From contig NZ_BAAARN010000001.1 in the NCBI RefSeq assembly GCF_039532215.1, forward strand, positions 1,099,029 to 1,163,028: 64,000 nucleotides of DNA, read 5' to 3'. The position numbers were made by a program, and so were the translations under genes. Each line of letters begins with the position of its first letter. The stretch's first letter is position 1. Below the pieces are notes generated by a model. The model was not told the DNA's origin, searched no databases, and was given only the letters and a program-made list of their open reading frames with translations. Shown in pieces: positions 7,984-17,793 of the stretch. This stretch comes from Pedococcus aerophilus (GTDB taxonomy: Bacteria > Actinomycetota > Actinomycetes > Actinomycetales > Dermatophilaceae).

Positions 7984-9105
7984 ATGGACGCCCGTACCGA
8001 TCCCGCGCCCCCGATCGTCGACGTACCGGCTGCCACCCCGACGGACCGGGCCTGGCTGGACGAGGCGGTCCGGCGGATCCAAGCCGACGCGAACCGCAGC
8101 GCCGACACCCACCTCGTGCAGATCCCGGTACCCGGCCTGCCCGAGGTCGACGTCTACCTCAAGGACGAGTCGACGCACCCCACGGGAAGCCTCAAGCACC
8201 GGCTCGCCCGGTCGCTGTTCCTCTACGCCCTGTGCAACGGCGAGCTCCGCGAGGGCACCACTGTCATCGAGGCGTCGAGCGGATCGACAGCGGTGAGCGA
8301 GGCGTACTTCGCACGGATGCTGGAGCTTCCGTTCATCGCGGTCATGGCACGCACCACCAGCGCCGAGAAGATCGCCCTCATCGAGCGCGAGGGCGGGCAG
8401 TGCCACCTCGTCGACGATGCCGGCGAGGTGTACGACGTGGCCCGCAAGCTCGCTGTCGAGCGCGCAGGCCACTACCTCGACCAGTTCACGTACGCCGAGC
8501 GCGCGACCGACTGGCGGGGCAACAACAACATCGCCGAGTCGGTGTTCGAGCAGATGGCGCTGGAGCGGCATCCGGTCCCCCACTGGGTCGTCGTCGGCGC
8601 CGGGACCGGCGGGACGAGCGCGACGATCGGGCGCTACGTCCGCTACCGCGGCCTCGCCAGCAAGGTCTGCGTGGTCGACCCCGAGCGCTCGGCGTTCCTG
8701 CCCGCCTTCCGCGGCGACGACGCCGGGGTCGCCGCGGCCTGCGGTTCACGGATCGAGGGCATCGGGCGCCCTCGCGTCGAGCCCAGCTTCGTACCGACCG
8801 TCGTCGACCGGATGATGCTCGTACCGGACGCCGCGTCGGTGGCGGCGATGCGCTTCCTCAACGACCGCACCGGCCGTCGCGCGGGAGCCTCGACGGGCAC
8901 CAACCTCTACGGAGTGCTCCGGCTCGGCTGCGAGCTCACGGCGCGGGGTGAGAGCGGCAGCATCGTCTCGCTGCTGTGCGACGGCGCAGAGCGGTATGCC
9001 GCGACGTACGACGACGACGCATGGCTCGCCTCCCGGGGCCTGGACCTCGCGCCGTACACCGCTGTCCTGCAACGCGCCTGGGACGACGGGGTCTGGACCG
9101 GCTGA
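7984..9105 (+). CDS. PLP-dependent cysteine synthase-family protein (Cds1-like)
   Basis: 373-residue fold-type II pyridoxal-phosphate enzyme. The PLP lysine is in [13 protein letters not shown], the substrate-binding loop is [13 protein letters not shown] and the phosphate cradle is [13 protein letters not shown]. The acidic N-terminal extension and the [13 protein letters not shown] segment distinguish it from CysK and resemble the actinobacterial L-cysteine desulfhydrase Cds1, which releases H2S and pyruvate from cysteine. The exact reaction cannot be read from the sequence; cysteine synthase or a related beta-elimination is possible. It is monocistronic, close after the TetR gene but with its own leaderless start. 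Confidence 0.8.
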   Translation: MDARTDPAPPIVDVPAATPTDRAWLDEAVRRIQADANRSADTHLVQIPVPGLPEVDVYLKDESTHPTGSLKHRLARSLFLYALCNGELREGTTVIEASSGSTAVSEAYFARMLELPFIAVMARTTSAEKIALIEREGGQCHLVDDAGEVYDVARKLAVERAGHYLDQFTYAERATDWRGNNNIAESVFEQMALERHPVPHWVVVGAGTGGTSATIGRYVRYRGLASKVCVVDPERSAFLPAFRGDDAGVAAACGSRIEGIGRPRVEPSFVPTVVDRMMLVPDAASVAAMRFLNDRTGRRAGASTGTNLYGVLRLGCELTARGESGSIVSLLCDGAERYAATYDDDAWLASRGLDLAPYTAVLQRAWDDGVWTG

Positions 9106-9144
9106 GCCGGCTCCGCCGCACACCTGCTCCCGGCCCGGTTCCTC

Positions 9145-9429
9145 TCAGCCCCCGGAGACGGCGTTGATCACGTGGATGGTGGCCTGCGGGCCGACCTCGG
9201 TGCGGACGCCGTCGGCCCGCTTGGCGTCCTCGCCGTCGACGAACACGTTGACGTGGCGGCGGATCTCGCCGCGCTCGTCCCGGATCCTCGAGGCGAGGAT
9301 GGGCCATGGCTCGAAGGCGGCGTCGAGGACCTGGGACAACGGTGCCGGCGCCCCGAGCTCGACCGGCAGCTCTGCGGCACCGTCGGCGAGGTCGCGCAGC
9401 AAGCCGGGCAGGACGACCCGCGCGGTCAC
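9145..9429 (-). CDS. MoaD/ThiS-like ubiquitin-fold protein with C-terminal Gly-Gly
   Basis: 94 residues ending in AVSGG, the free di-glycine tail used by MoaD, ThiS and related small sulfur carriers after adenylation. The middle (LSQVLDAAFEPWPILASRIRD ... RRHVNVFVDGED) follows the beta-grasp pattern of MoaD. The GTG start overlaps the stop of the upstream Asp-box protein gene by 4 bp (GTGA), so the two are translationally coupled. No molybdopterin or thiamine gene is nearby, so a role other than cofactor synthesis, for example sulfur delivery or protein conjugation linked to its partner, is open. Confidence 0.8.
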   Translation of the reverse strand: MTARVVLPGLLRDLADGAAELPVELGAPAPLSQVLDAAFEPWPILASRIRDERGEIRRHVNVFVDGEDAKRADGVRTEVGPQATIHVINAVSGG

Positions 9430-10511
9430 GGGAGAGTCACCGCCCGCACGCACAGGACGTCGGGGAGCTGCTCGACGATCCGGGTGAAGGACTCGCCGCC
9501 GTCCGTCGTGGCGTAGACCTCTCCGTTGCGTGTGCCGACGTAGAGGCCCGGCTCGTCGGCGGTGTCCACCCCTGCGGCATCGCGAAGAACGTTGGTGTAG
9601 CTGGGTTTCGGCAACCCGGCGTTCTGGGTGTGCCACGTCGCCCCGGCGTCGTCGGTGCGTTGGAGCTGCAGGGTCGCCGCGGGTGGGATCCGCTCGCCGT
9701 CGGAGGCGATCGGCACCAGCCACAGGGTGTCGCCACGGCTGGGGTGGGTCACCGCCGTCATGCCGAAGTTGGTCGGCAGACCGGCCTCGATCGAGGTCCA
9801 GGTGACGCCGTCGTCGTCGGACCGGTAGACGCCTTTGTGGTTCTGCGCGTAGAGACGGGTCGGGGTGGCGCTGTCGCGGGCCACCTTGTGGACGCACTGC
9901 CCGAACTCGGGCCACTCGTCGTGCGGCTGGAAGTAGGCGTGGATCCCGGTGTTGCCCGGGGTCCAGGACCGTCCGCCGTCCCGGGTGTTGTAGACGCCGC
10001 CGGTGCTCATCGCGACGAGCATCGAGTCGGCGTCGGCCGGGCTGGGGAGCACCGTGTGGATCGCGCCGCCCCCGAAGCCCTCGCCCCACTCGGGTCGGTG
10101 CGGGTGGTCCCACAGGCCACGGTTGAGCTCGAAGGTCTCACCGCCGTCGGCACTGCGCCACAGCCCCTGCGGCTCGGTGCCGGCCCAGACGACCTGCGGG
10201 TCGTGCGGGTCGGCGACGAGCTGCCAGGTGGCCTTGAGCGCAGTGTCCGTGTCCTCCGGGAACCGGATCGATCCCTCGGGGTGCTCGACCCACGTGGCCC
10301 CCAGGTCGTCGGAGTGCTGGAGCGACGGGCCCCAGTGCGAGGAGCGAAACCCCACGACGATCCGCGCGGTCTCGCGCCGGGTGTCGAACAGGAGCGAGAG
10401 CACCTCGCTCATGAGGAAGTGGGGGCCGTCGACCTGCCAGGTCCGACGGTCCTCGCTGCGGGCGAACCACAGCCCCTTGCGCGTTCCGATGCCCACGATC
10501 GTCTGTGTCAT
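9426..10511 (-). CDS. Asp-box (BNR) beta-propeller protein, sialidase/Ycf48-like
   Basis: 361 residues with repeated Asp-box motifs: SDDLGATWVEHP, SADGGETFEL, TRDGGRSWTPG, SDDDGVTWTS, TDDAGATWHT and TTDGGESFTR, about one per propeller blade. There is no signal peptide, so it is probably cytoplasmic. Such proteins are often annotated as exo-alpha-sialidase or photosystem II assembly factor-like, but the catalytic set of true sialidases is not evident. The ATG at 10511 follows GGGGGGC. It is coupled by a 4-bp overlap to the downstream MoaD-like gene, so the two probably act together. Function unknown. Confidence 0.75.
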   Translation of the reverse strand: MTQTIVGIGTRKGLWFARSEDRRTWQVDGPHFLMSEVLSLLFDTRRETARIVVGFRSSHWGPSLQHSDDLGATWVEHPEGSIRFPEDTDTALKATWQLVADPHDPQVVWAGTEPQGLWRSADGGETFELNRGLWDHPHRPEWGEGFGGGAIHTVLPSPADADSMLVAMSTGGVYNTRDGGRSWTPGNTGIHAYFQPHDEWPEFGQCVHKVARDSATPTRLYAQNHKGVYRSDDDGVTWTSIEAGLPTNFGMTAVTHPSRGDTLWLVPIASDGERIPPAATLQLQRTDDAGATWHTQNAGLPKPSYTNVLRDAAGVDTADEPGLYVGTRNGEVYATTDGGESFTRIVEQLPDVLCVRAVTLP

Positions 10512-10589
10512 GCCCCCCATGGTGGCACTGACGGGTGTCGGTGTGACCAGCCATGATGGGACGAGTTGGAGCAGATCGAGGAGGCAGCC

Positions 10590-11387
10590 GTGAGCGGACC
10601 ACGACCTGGCGAGCTGGTGTTCGAGGACGACTTCGACGACGGGTCCGGCGGTGGGCTCGACCGGGTCCGCTGGCTCCCGCACTACCTGCCGCAGTGGAGC
10701 TCGCGGGCTGCGACGGCGGCGACGTGGGAGGTGCGTGACTCGTGCCTGCACCTGACCGTCGCCCCCGACCAGGCGATGTGGTGCCCCGACGTGCAGGACG
10801 ACCCACCGTTGCGGGTGTCCGGGGTCCAGTCGGGCGTGTTCTCCGGGCCGGTCGGGAGTCGTGTGGGACAGCAGCCGGTCGACGGCCGCAGCGTCGTCCG
10901 CGAGGAGCAGGAGGCGTGGTGGGGCTGGACCCCCTACCTCGGCCGGTTGGAGGTGAGGGCGCGCATGTCGCTCAGCCCGAGGTCCATGGCGGCCTGGTGG
11001 TTCGTCGGGCTCGAGGACTCACCGGAGCGCTGCGGTGAGCTCTGCGTGATGGAGGTGTTCGGCCGCTCGGTGTCGGGCACCAGTGCCGAGATCGGTATGG
11101 GGGTGCACGCGTTCCGCGATCCCGCCCTGAGTGAGGACTGGGCTGCCCCGCGGCTCGAGCTCGACGTCAGTGAGTTCCACGTCTATGCCGTCGACTGGCG
11201 CCGAGGCTCTGCGGACTTCCTCGTGGACGGGGTGGTCGTGCGCTCGGCCGACGTCGCACCGGACTACCCCGTGCAGAGCATGCTCGCCGTGTTCGACTTC
11301 CCGACGTGGGCCACCCCCGCTGACGAGCAGGAGGCAGCCCACGTGCCGGAGCTCGTCGTCGACTGGGTGCGCGGCTACGCGCCCTGA
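10590..11387 (+). CDS. GH16-like concanavalin A-fold protein
   Basis: 265 residues resembling glycoside hydrolase family 16 (beta-glucanase/lectin fold): an N-terminal VFEDDFDDGSGGG strand, the aromatic segment WWGWTPYLGRLEVRAR, and GELCVMEVFG at the catalytic position. The family motif is E-x-D-x-x-E; here it reads E-L-C-V-M-E, keeping both glutamates but replacing the central aspartate by cysteine. The later HVYAVDWRRGSADFLVDG matches the conserved C-terminal sheet. No signal peptide is present, unusual for a GH16 enzyme. GTG 10590 was preferred because GAGGAGG lies 5 nt upstream. The end overlaps the convergent dehydrogenase gene by 13 bp. Confidence 0.7.
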   Translation: MSGPRPGELVFEDDFDDGSGGGLDRVRWLPHYLPQWSSRAATAATWEVRDSCLHLTVAPDQAMWCPDVQDDPPLRVSGVQSGVFSGPVGSRVGQQPVDGRSVVREEQEAWWGWTPYLGRLEVRARMSLSPRSMAAWWFVGLEDSPERCGELCVMEVFGRSVSGTSAEIGMGVHAFRDPALSEDWAAPRLELDVSEFHVYAVDWRRGSADFLVDGVVVRSADVAPDYPVQSMLAVFDFPTWATPADEQEAAHVPELVVDWVRGYAP

Positions 11388-12313
11388 CCCTGCTCCCGGA
11401 CGATGTTGCGCAGCGGTCGCCCCGCCGCATACGCCCCGAGCTGCTCGCGCAGCAGGCGCACCGCCCGCGGCTTGAACGCCGTCGAGGCGCCACCGACGTG
11501 AGGCGTGATGAGGACCCCGGGGACCGACCACAGCGGGTGTCCCTCGGGAAGGGGCTCGGGGTCGGTGACGTCGAGCGCCGCCCGCAGGCGACCAGCCCCG
11601 AGGTGCTCGACGAGGGCGTCCGTGTCCACGACGCCGCCGCGGGCGACGTTGACCAGGAGCGCACCGTCGGGCATTGCGGACAGGAACGCGTCGTCGACGA
11701 GCCCCGCGGTCGCCGGGCCGAGGGGCACGATGACGACGACGACGTCGTGCTCGGGCAGCAGGCTCGGCAGCTCGTCCACCCCGTGCACCGAGCGGACCAG
11801 GTCGTCACCCGCCCGCGCGGTGCTCGCGACAGCGGTGAGCTCGACCTCGAAGGGGGTGAAGCGGGCGGCGATGGCGCGTCCGATGGAGCCATAACCGAGG
11901 ATGAGGACGCGCTTGTCCGCGAGCGCCTGGTGGATCGAGCCCGGCAGCCAGCGCCCCTCCTGCTGGGCCGCGTGGAAGTCGGGGAAGTCGCGCAGCGAGG
12001 CCAGCGTGAGGGCGAGCGCCAGCTCTGCGGTCGACGCGTCGTGCACCCCGGCCGCGTTGGCCAGTCCCACCCCTTCGGGCAGCACAGCGGCGATGTCCTC
12101 GTACCCCGCCGTGAGCGTCTGCACGAGCTCCACGGACGGCGCGTGCCGGATGTTGGGCAGCAGCGGCCCGGCCCCCATGTACGGCGGGACGACGACCTTG
12201 ACCTCGTCGGCGCGCTCCGGCGGCCCGGCCATGTCCCACACCGCGAGCTCGAGCCCGGGGACCGGCCCGACCGCGTCGATCCAGTCCTGTCCCGGCAGCG
12301 TCACGAGCGTCAT
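11375..12313 (-). CDS. D-isomer-specific 2-hydroxyacid dehydrogenase
   Basis: 312 residues. The NAD-binding motif is LILGYGSIGRAIAARF. The catalytic Arg is in VNVARGGVVDTDAL, the Glu in ALDVTDPEPLPEGHPLW and the His in PHVGGAS, so the triad is complete. This is the glyoxylate/hydroxypyruvate reductase or phosphoglycerate dehydrogenase-like branch; substrate undefined. The ATG at 12313 is preceded by TAGCGT with a 7-nt gap and no ribosome site (leaderless pattern). No pathway partner is adjacent. Confidence 0.88.
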   Translation of the reverse strand: MTLVTLPGQDWIDAVGPVPGLELAVWDMAGPPERADEVKVVVPPYMGAGPLLPNIRHAPSVELVQTLTAGYEDIAAVLPEGVGLANAAGVHDASTAELALALTLASLRDFPDFHAAQQEGRWLPGSIHQALADKRVLILGYGSIGRAIAARFTPFEVELTAVASTARAGDDLVRSVHGVDELPSLLPEHDVVVVIVPLGPATAGLVDDAFLSAMPDGALLVNVARGGVVDTDALVEHLGAGRLRAALDVTDPEPLPEGHPLWSVPGVLITPHVGGASTAFKPRAVRLLREQLGAYAAGRPLRNIVREQGQGA

Positions 12314-12320
12314 GGCCCCC

Positions 12321-12326
12321 ACGCTA
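12321..12326 (-). promoter_or_regulatory. Leaderless -10 element for the 2-hydroxyacid dehydrogenase
   Basis: TAGCGT on the minus strand, seven bases before the ATG at 12313. Confidence 0.5.
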
Positions 12327-12394
12327 ACCGCCTCCCCGCGGCCACTGCGCGCCGTCCCACCGGCGACGCGGCACCACCTCGCGCACAATGGGGT

Positions 12395-13579
12395 ATGGCG
12401 CTTCGTCCCGAACCCTCCGCCCGTGTCCGACTCGCCGCCGTCACCGGCGCCCTCGCCCTCGCGCTCGCAGCATGCAGCAGCGGCTCCGACGAGGACGCCC
12501 TCACGGCACCCGTGGTGAGCCCGTCCTCGTCGAGTGCGAGCGGCTCCCCCGGCGCCGCGACCACGACGACCACCGCCCCGTCGTCCTCGGCCACGTCATC
12601 CCCTGCCGAGGTGACCGAGCAGACGACCGTCGCGAGCGACCTCGACGTGCCCTGGGCGACGGCGTTCCTCCCCGACGGTTCTGCCCTGCTCACCCTGCGC
12701 GACGAGGCCCGCCTCCTGCAGGTGCGTGACGGCCAGGATCCCGTCGACCTGGGTCGGGTGGGCGGGGTCGAGCCCGGGGGCGAGGGAGGCCTGCTCGGGG
12801 TCGCCGTCTCACCGACCTTTGCCAGCGACCGCAGCGTCTTCCTCTACACGACGGCCGCCGACGACAACCGGGTCGTGCGGGTGACGTTCGAGGACGGCAA
12901 GCCGTCCCAGCAGCGCGCCGTGCTCACCGGGATCCCGAAGGCCGGGAACCACAACGGTGGTCGGCTCAAGTTCGGCCCCGACGGCTTCCTCTACGTCACG
13001 ACGGGTGACGCGGGGCAGACCGACCGCTCGCAGGACCGCGACTCGCTCGGCGGCAAGATCCTGCGCATCACCAAGGACGGCAAGCCCGCGCCGGGGAACC
13101 CCTTCAGCGGGTCACCGGTCTGGAGCTACGGCCACCGCAACGTGCAGGGCATCGCGTGGGCGCCGGACGGCACGATGTACGCGAGCGAGTTCGGGCAGAA
13201 CACCTGGGACGAACTCAACCGCATCGAGCCGGGCAAGAACTACGGCTGGCCGGTCGTCGAGGGCAAGGAGCGCCGGGACGGGTTCGTCGAGCCGCTCGTG
13301 CAGTGGGCGACGTCCGACGCGTCCCCGAGCGGGATCGCCTACGCCGACGGCGCGATCTGGATGGCGGCGCTGCGCGGTGAGTCGCTGTGGCGGATCCCGG
13401 TGTCGGGCAACGGTGCCGGGACGCCGGAGCGGCTGCTGCAGGGCGAGTACGGTCGCATGCGCGACGCGGTGCTCGCCCCCGACGGACGCCTGTGGGTGCT
13501 GTCCAACAACACCTCTCGAGGTGGCGGCGCCGAGGACGACGACAAGCTCCTGGCCATCCCGTTCGACGACCTGACCTGA
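12395..13579 (+). CDS. PQQ-dependent sugar dehydrogenase-like lipoprotein
   Basis: 394 residues. The N terminus is a lipoprotein signal with lipobox LALAAC (Cys27), followed by a Ser/Thr-rich linker to about residue 75 and a six-bladed propeller of the glucose/sorbosone dehydrogenase family. Hallmarks are DLDVPWATAFLPDG, GGEGGLLGVAVSP, NHNGGRLKFGPDGFLYVTTGD, LGGKILRI, VWSYGHRNVQGIAW and GKNYGWPVVEG. These proteins oxidise aldose sugars at the outer membrane face using PQQ; no PQQ synthesis genes are present here. The start is the ATG just behind GGGGT. It lies 17 bp upstream of an acetyltransferase gene, possibly one operon. Confidence 0.88.
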   Translation: MALRPEPSARVRLAAVTGALALALAACSSGSDEDALTAPVVSPSSSSASGSPGAATTTTTAPSSSATSSPAEVTEQTTVASDLDVPWATAFLPDGSALLTLRDEARLLQVRDGQDPVDLGRVGGVEPGGEGGLLGVAVSPTFASDRSVFLYTTAADDNRVVRVTFEDGKPSQQRAVLTGIPKAGNHNGGRLKFGPDGFLYVTTGDAGQTDRSQDRDSLGGKILRITKDGKPAPGNPFSGSPVWSYGHRNVQGIAWAPDGTMYASEFGQNTWDELNRIEPGKNYGWPVVEGKERRDGFVEPLVQWATSDASPSGIAYADGAIWMAALRGESLWRIPVSGNGAGTPERLLQGEYGRMRDAVLAPDGRLWVLSNNTSRGGGAEDDDKLLAIPFDDLT

Positions 13580-13596
13580 GCACTGGAGGCACCACC

Positions 13597-14175
13597 GTGA
13601 CCGAGACCCCGGCGCCCCCGGTCCTCGAGGGTGGCGACGTGCGGCTGCGGCCCTTCGTCGGCGCCGACGCCGACGCCCGGCGCGAGCACGGGTGGCACCG
13701 CGAGATCGAGCACTGCTACGGCTCGGACCGTGACACGGGACCGATGTCCGACGACGAGGTGCGCGCGTGGATGGACGACGTCACGACCCGGGCGGGCGGG
13801 ACCTTGTGGGCCGTCGAGGTGCAGGGCAGGCTCGTCGGGCACACCATGCTGCACGCCCTGAACCACGCCGACCGCAGGGCGCGTTTCGCCATCGGGATGT
13901 TCTCCCCTGCGGTCATGGGTCGGGGCACCGGCACCACCGCCACGCGGCTCGTGCTGCGGCACGCCTTCGACACCCTCGACCTGCACCGCATCGACCTGCG
14001 GGTCCTGTCGTTCAACGCGGCAGCCATCGCCTGCTACCGGCGGTGCGGGTTCGTCGAGGAGGGCCGCGAGCGGGAGACCTGCCTCATCGGCGACCAGTGG
14101 CACGACGACCTCGTGATGGCCGTGCTCGACCGCGAGTTCCGCGCCGCCGACGCAACCCTTCCGCCCCTCGCCTGA
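13597..14175 (+). CDS. GNAT family N-acetyltransferase (RimJ/RimL type)
   Basis: 192 residues. The acetyl-CoA binding region is visible as GRGTGTTATRLVLRHAFDTL, followed by HRIDLRVLSFNAAAIACYRRCGFVEEG, the typical RimJ/RimL-type C-terminal half. GTG 13597 follows GGAGG with a 7-nt gap. It follows the sugar dehydrogenase gene with a 17-bp gap and may be co-transcribed. Substrate unknown. Confidence 0.85.
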   Translation: MTETPAPPVLEGGDVRLRPFVGADADARREHGWHREIEHCYGSDRDTGPMSDDEVRAWMDDVTTRAGGTLWAVEVQGRLVGHTMLHALNHADRRARFAIGMFSPAVMGRGTGTTATRLVLRHAFDTLDLHRIDLRVLSFNAAAIACYRRCGFVEEGRERETCLIGDQWHDDLVMAVLDREFRAADATLPPLA

Positions 14176-14193
14176 CCCCACCCGCGCCGGCGG

Positions 14194-15732
14194 TCAGCTG
14201 GTGAGCTTGGCGAGGATGATCTCGCGGGCCTTGCCGGCGTCGGCCTGGCCGCGCATCTCCTTCATGACCTGGCCGATCAGGGCACCAGCCGCCTGGACCT
14301 TGCCGTCGCGGACCTTCTGCGCCACGTCGGCGTTGGCCTCGATGACCTTGTCGACGGCTGCCTCGAGCGCACCGTCGTCCTGGACCAGCTCGAGCCCCCG
14401 GGCGTCGGCGACCTCGGTCGGCGTGCCCTCTCCGGCAAGGACGCCCTCCAGCACCTGGCGCGCCATCGAGTCGTTGAGCCGGCCGTCGCGGACCAGCCCG
14501 TCGAGCTCGGCGATGTGCGCCGGCGTGACGCCGAAGTCCTCGACCGAGCGGCCCTCGGCGTTGGCGCGACGGGCCAGCTCACCGGTCCACCACTTGCGGG
14601 CTGCGGCCGGCGTGGCACCGGCAGCGACCGTCTCCTGGATGAGCTCGACGGCGCCGGCGTTCATGACGTCGCGCATCTCGAGATCGCTGTAGCCCCAGTC
14701 GGACTGGAGCCGCTTGCGGCGCTCACCGGGGGGCTCCGGCAGGGTCTGGCGCAGGGCCTCGACCGTCTCGCGCGTCGGGGCGACGGGCACGAGGTCTGGC
14801 TCAGGGAAGTAGCGGTAGTCCTCGGCGTCGGACTTCTCGCGACCACTCGTCGTGACTCCGGTGTCCTCGTGCCAGTGGCGCGTCTCCTGGATGATCTTCC
14901 CACCCTTGTCGAGGATCGCCGCATGCCGCGTGATCTCGTACCGGACCGCACGCTCGACGCTGCGCAGCGAGTTGACGTTCTTGGTCTCGGTGCGGGTGCC
15001 GAGCGGCACCGCCGCCTGCTCGTCGCTCGTCGCGTCGCCGACCTTGGGCCGCAGCGAGACGTTGGCGTCGCAGCGCAGCGAACCCTGCTCCATCTTCACG
15101 TCGGAGACGCCGAGGGCGCGCAGCAGCTCACGGAGCGCACCGACGTAGGCCTTGGCCACCTCGGGGGCGCGCTCACCGGCGCCGGTCAGTGGCTTGGTGA
15201 CGATCTCGATGAGCGGGATGCCAGCGCGGTTGTAGTCCACGAGGGAGTACTCGGCGCCGTGGATGCGACCGGTGGAGCCACCGACGTGCAGCGACTTGCC
15301 GGTGTCCTCCTCCATGTGCGCGCGCTCGATCTCCACGCGGTAGGTCGTGCCGTCCTCGAGCTCGACGTCGAGGTGACCGTTGAACGCGATCGGCTCGTCG
15401 TACTGAGAGGTCTGGAAGTTCTTCGGCATGTCCGGGTAGAAGTAGTTCTTCCGGGCGAACCGGCACCACTGCGCGATCTCGCAGTTCAGCGCCAGCCCGA
15501 TGCGGATCGCCGACTCGACCGCGGTGGCGTTGACGACCGGCAGGGCGCCGGGCAGCCCGAGGCAGACCGGGCAGACCTGGCTGTTGGGTGCGGCGCCGAA
15601 CTCGGTCGCGCAGCCGCAGAACATCTTCGTCGCGGTGTTGAGCTCGACGTGGACCTCGAGGCCCATCACGGGGTCGTAGCGCTTGAGGGCCTCGTCGTAG
15701 TCGACGACCTCTTCGGTGACGGCGGTGGCCAT
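14194..15732 (-). CDS. gatB: Asp-tRNA(Asn)/Glu-tRNA(Gln) amidotransferase subunit B
   Basis: 512 residues. GatB binds the mischarged tRNA and phosphorylates the Glu/Asp moiety while GatA supplies ammonia. Recognisable are [18 protein letters not shown] (metal-binding Cys among CGC and [14 protein letters not shown]), the [20 protein letters not shown] block, [11 protein letters not shown] and the C-terminal YqeY-like helical tail ending [16 protein letters not shown] at 15741 overlaps the gatA stop, but the ATG at 15732 was chosen because GAAGGGAG stands at a better distance. The operon order is gatC-gatA-gatB on the minus strand. Confidence 0.97.
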   Translation of the reverse strand: MATAVTEEVVDYDEALKRYDPVMGLEVHVELNTATKMFCGCATEFGAAPNSQVCPVCLGLPGALPVVNATAVESAIRIGLALNCEIAQWCRFARKNYFYPDMPKNFQTSQYDEPIAFNGHLDVELEDGTTYRVEIERAHMEEDTGKSLHVGGSTGRIHGAEYSLVDYNRAGIPLIEIVTKPLTGAGERAPEVAKAYVGALRELLRALGVSDVKMEQGSLRCDANVSLRPKVGDATSDEQAAVPLGTRTETKNVNSLRSVERAVRYEITRHAAILDKGGKIIQETRHWHEDTGVTTSGREKSDAEDYRYFPEPDLVPVAPTRETVEALRQTLPEPPGERRKRLQSDWGYSDLEMRDVMNAGAVELIQETVAAGATPAAARKWWTGELARRANAEGRSVEDFGVTPAHIAELDGLVRDGRLNDSMARQVLEGVLAGEGTPTEVADARGLELVQDDGALEAAVDKVIEANADVAQKVRDGKVQAAGALIGQVMKEMRGQADAGKAREIILAKLTS

Positions 15733-15737
15733 CGGGG

Positions 15738-17255
15738 TCACGCTCCCTTCGCGGAGAGTTCGGGGGCCTGGGTGAGCAGCGGTGCACCCCACCGGTCGAG
15801 GAGCATGCGCTCCAGAGCCGCGCCGACGCCGTACAGGCGGTCGTCGTGGGTCGCGGGGGCGAGGATCTGGATGCCCGTGGGCAGCCCGTCCTCGTCGGCG
15901 AGGCCGCTGGGCAGCGACATGCCGGGCACACCGGCGAGGTTGGCCGGGATGGTGGCGACGTCCTGGAGGTACATGGACATCGGGTCGTCGAGCTTGTCGC
16001 CCAGCTTGAACGCGGTGGTCGGCGCGGTCGGGCTGACCAGGACGTCAACCTTCTCGAACGCAGCGGCGAAGTCGTCGGCGATGAGGCGACGGACCTTCTG
16101 CGCCTGGCCGTAGTAGGCGTCGTAGTAGCCGCTCGACAGGGCATAGGTGCCCAGGATGATGCGGCGCTTCACCTCGTCACCGAACCCGGCGTCACGCGTC
16201 GCAGCCATGACCTGCTCGGCGCTGGGGTCGTCGACGCCGGCGGGGAGAACCCTTGCGCCGTAACGCATCCCGTCGAACTTGGCCAGGTTGGAGGAAGCCT
16301 CGCTGGGGAGGATCAGGTAGTAGGCGGCGAGCGCGTAGTCGAAGCTCGGGCAGGACACCTCGACGACCTCGGCGCCGGCCTCCTGGAGCAGGGCCACGGA
16401 CTCGTCGAAGCGGTCGCGCACACCGTTCTGGTAGCCCTCGCCACCGAGCTCCTTGATGACGCCGACCCGAAGTCCCTTGACGTCCGCGCGACGGGCGGCT
16501 GCGACGACCGACGGCACCGGGGCGTTGATGGAGGTCGAGTCGAGCGGGTCGTGACCGCCGATGACGGAGTGCAGCAGGGCCGCGTCGAGGACGGTGCGGG
16601 TGCAGGGACCCGCCTGGTCCAGGCTGGACGCGAGCGCCACGAGACCGTAGCGGGAGACCCCGCCGTACGTCGGCTTCACGCCGACCGTGCCCGTGACCGA
16701 GGCCGGCTGGCGGATCGAGCCACCGGTGTCCGTGCCGATGGCCAGCGGGGCCTCGTACGCAGCGACGACGGCAGCCGAGCCGCCTCCCGAACCACCGGGG
16801 ATGCGGGTGAGGTCCCACGGGTTGTGGGTGGGGCCGTAGGCGGAGTGCTCGGTGGAGGAACCCATGGCGAACTCGTCCATGTTGGTCTTGCCGAGGATCG
16901 GCATGCCGGCGGCGCGCAGCTTCGCGACGACGGTCGCGTCGTACGGCGGCACCCAGCCCTCGAGGATCTTGGACCCGCAGGTCGTCGGGAGGCCCTTGGT
17001 GGCCAGGACGTCCTTGACGGCGATCGGCACGCCGGCGAGGACGTGCAGCTCCTCACCGGAGGCGCGACGGCTGTCGACCTCGCGGGCCGCGGCGAGGGCT
17101 CCCTCGCCGTCGACGTGGAGGTAGGCGTGCACGTCGGCGTCGACCGCGGCGATGCGGTCGAGGTGCGCCTGCACGATCTCGACGGAGCTGAGCTCGCCGG
17201 AGCCGAGCGCGTGCGCCATCTCTGCGGCGCTGGAGCGGGTGAGGTCGGAGTTCAC
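15738..17255 (-). CDS. gatA: Asp-tRNA(Asn)/Glu-tRNA(Gln) amidotransferase subunit A
   Basis: 505 residues, amidase-signature family. The Ser-cisSer-Lys triad is in AVKDV (Lys), [12 protein letters not shown] and [12 protein letters not shown]. GatA hydrolyses glutamine and channels ammonia to GatB. The stop is 5 bp before the gatB ATG and 100 bp separate it from gatC. The presence of gatCAB implies that Gln-tRNA(Gln), and perhaps Asn-tRNA, is made by the indirect route. Confidence 0.97.
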   Translation of the reverse strand: MNSDLTRSSAAEMAHALGSGELSSVEIVQAHLDRIAAVDADVHAYLHVDGEGALAAAREVDSRRASGEELHVLAGVPIAVKDVLATKGLPTTCGSKILEGWVPPYDATVVAKLRAAGMPILGKTNMDEFAMGSSTEHSAYGPTHNPWDLTRIPGGSGGGSAAVVAAYEAPLAIGTDTGGSIRQPASVTGTVGVKPTYGGVSRYGLVALASSLDQAGPCTRTVLDAALLHSVIGGHDPLDSTSINAPVPSVVAAARRADVKGLRVGVIKELGGEGYQNGVRDRFDESVALLQEAGAEVVEVSCPSFDYALAAYYLILPSEASSNLAKFDGMRYGARVLPAGVDDPSAEQVMAATRDAGFGDEVKRRIILGTYALSSGYYDAYYGQAQKVRRLIADDFAAAFEKVDVLVSPTAPTTAFKLGDKLDDPMSMYLQDVATIPANLAGVPGMSLPSGLADEDGLPTGIQILAPATHDDRLYGVGAALERMLLDRWGAPLLTQAPELSAKGA

Positions 17256-17355
17256 GAGTGGTGGTCCTTGGTCTGTCGCGAGTGACCGGGTCCGAGCGGG
17301 GGTGCGGTCACTGGGCTGGTGCGGGTGGGGCGGCCCGAAGGCTCGGTCGGGCGGG

Positions 17356-17652
17356 TCAGTCCTCAGCGAGGATGCGCGGCACCGAGAAGCGCTGCTGGTC
17401 CTGCTGCGGCGCGCCGGAGAGGGCGGCCTCGGCGCCGAGGGACGGGCGGACCACGTCGGGTCGGGTCACGTTGGTCAGGGGCAGCGGGTGGGACATCGGC
17501 TCGATGTCACCTGCGGAGACCTCCTGCACCTTGGCGACGGAGTCGAGGATGACCCCGAGCTCACCGGCCATGCGGTCGAGCTCGGCGTCCGAGAGGTCGA
17601 TGCGGGCGAGGCCGGCGAGGTGGGCGACGTCGTCCCGGGACAGTGCAGACAT
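17356..17652 (-). CDS. gatC: Asp-tRNA(Asn)/Glu-tRNA(Gln) amidotransferase subunit C
   Basis: 98 residues, normal size for GatC, which wraps around GatA and stabilises the complex. Typical sequence [21 protein letters not shown], then [18 protein letters not shown] and the C-terminal RPDVVRPSL. The ATG at 17652 stands seven bases after TAGACT, with no ribosome site, so the gatCAB mRNA is probably leaderless. Confidence 0.95.
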   Translation of the reverse strand: MSALSRDDVAHLAGLARIDLSDAELDRMAGELGVILDSVAKVQEVSAGDIEPMSHPLPLTNVTRPDVVRPSLGAEAALSGAPQQDQQRFSVPRILAED

Positions 17653-17659
17653 GCAGGTC

Positions 17660-17665
17660 AGTCTA
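17660..17665 (-). promoter_or_regulatory. Leaderless -10 element for gatCAB
   Basis: TAGACT on the minus strand, seven bases before the gatC ATG. Confidence 0.55.
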
Positions 17666-17780
17666 GGGGCGTCCAGCACAGGCACTCGCAGGAGACCGGC
17701 CGCCTGGTCGAGGACCCGGGGCCGGCCCCCTCCGAGGAGGGGTGACGCATCACTCCTGTCGCGCCATACCCGGCTGAGCC

Positions 17781-17786
17781 TAGGGT
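17781..17786 (+). promoter_or_regulatory. Leaderless -10 element for the epimerase gene
   Basis: TAGGGT seven bases before the ATG at 17794. This spacing settles the start over an in-frame GTG at 17785. Confidence 0.55.
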
Positions 17787-17793
17787 GACCCCC

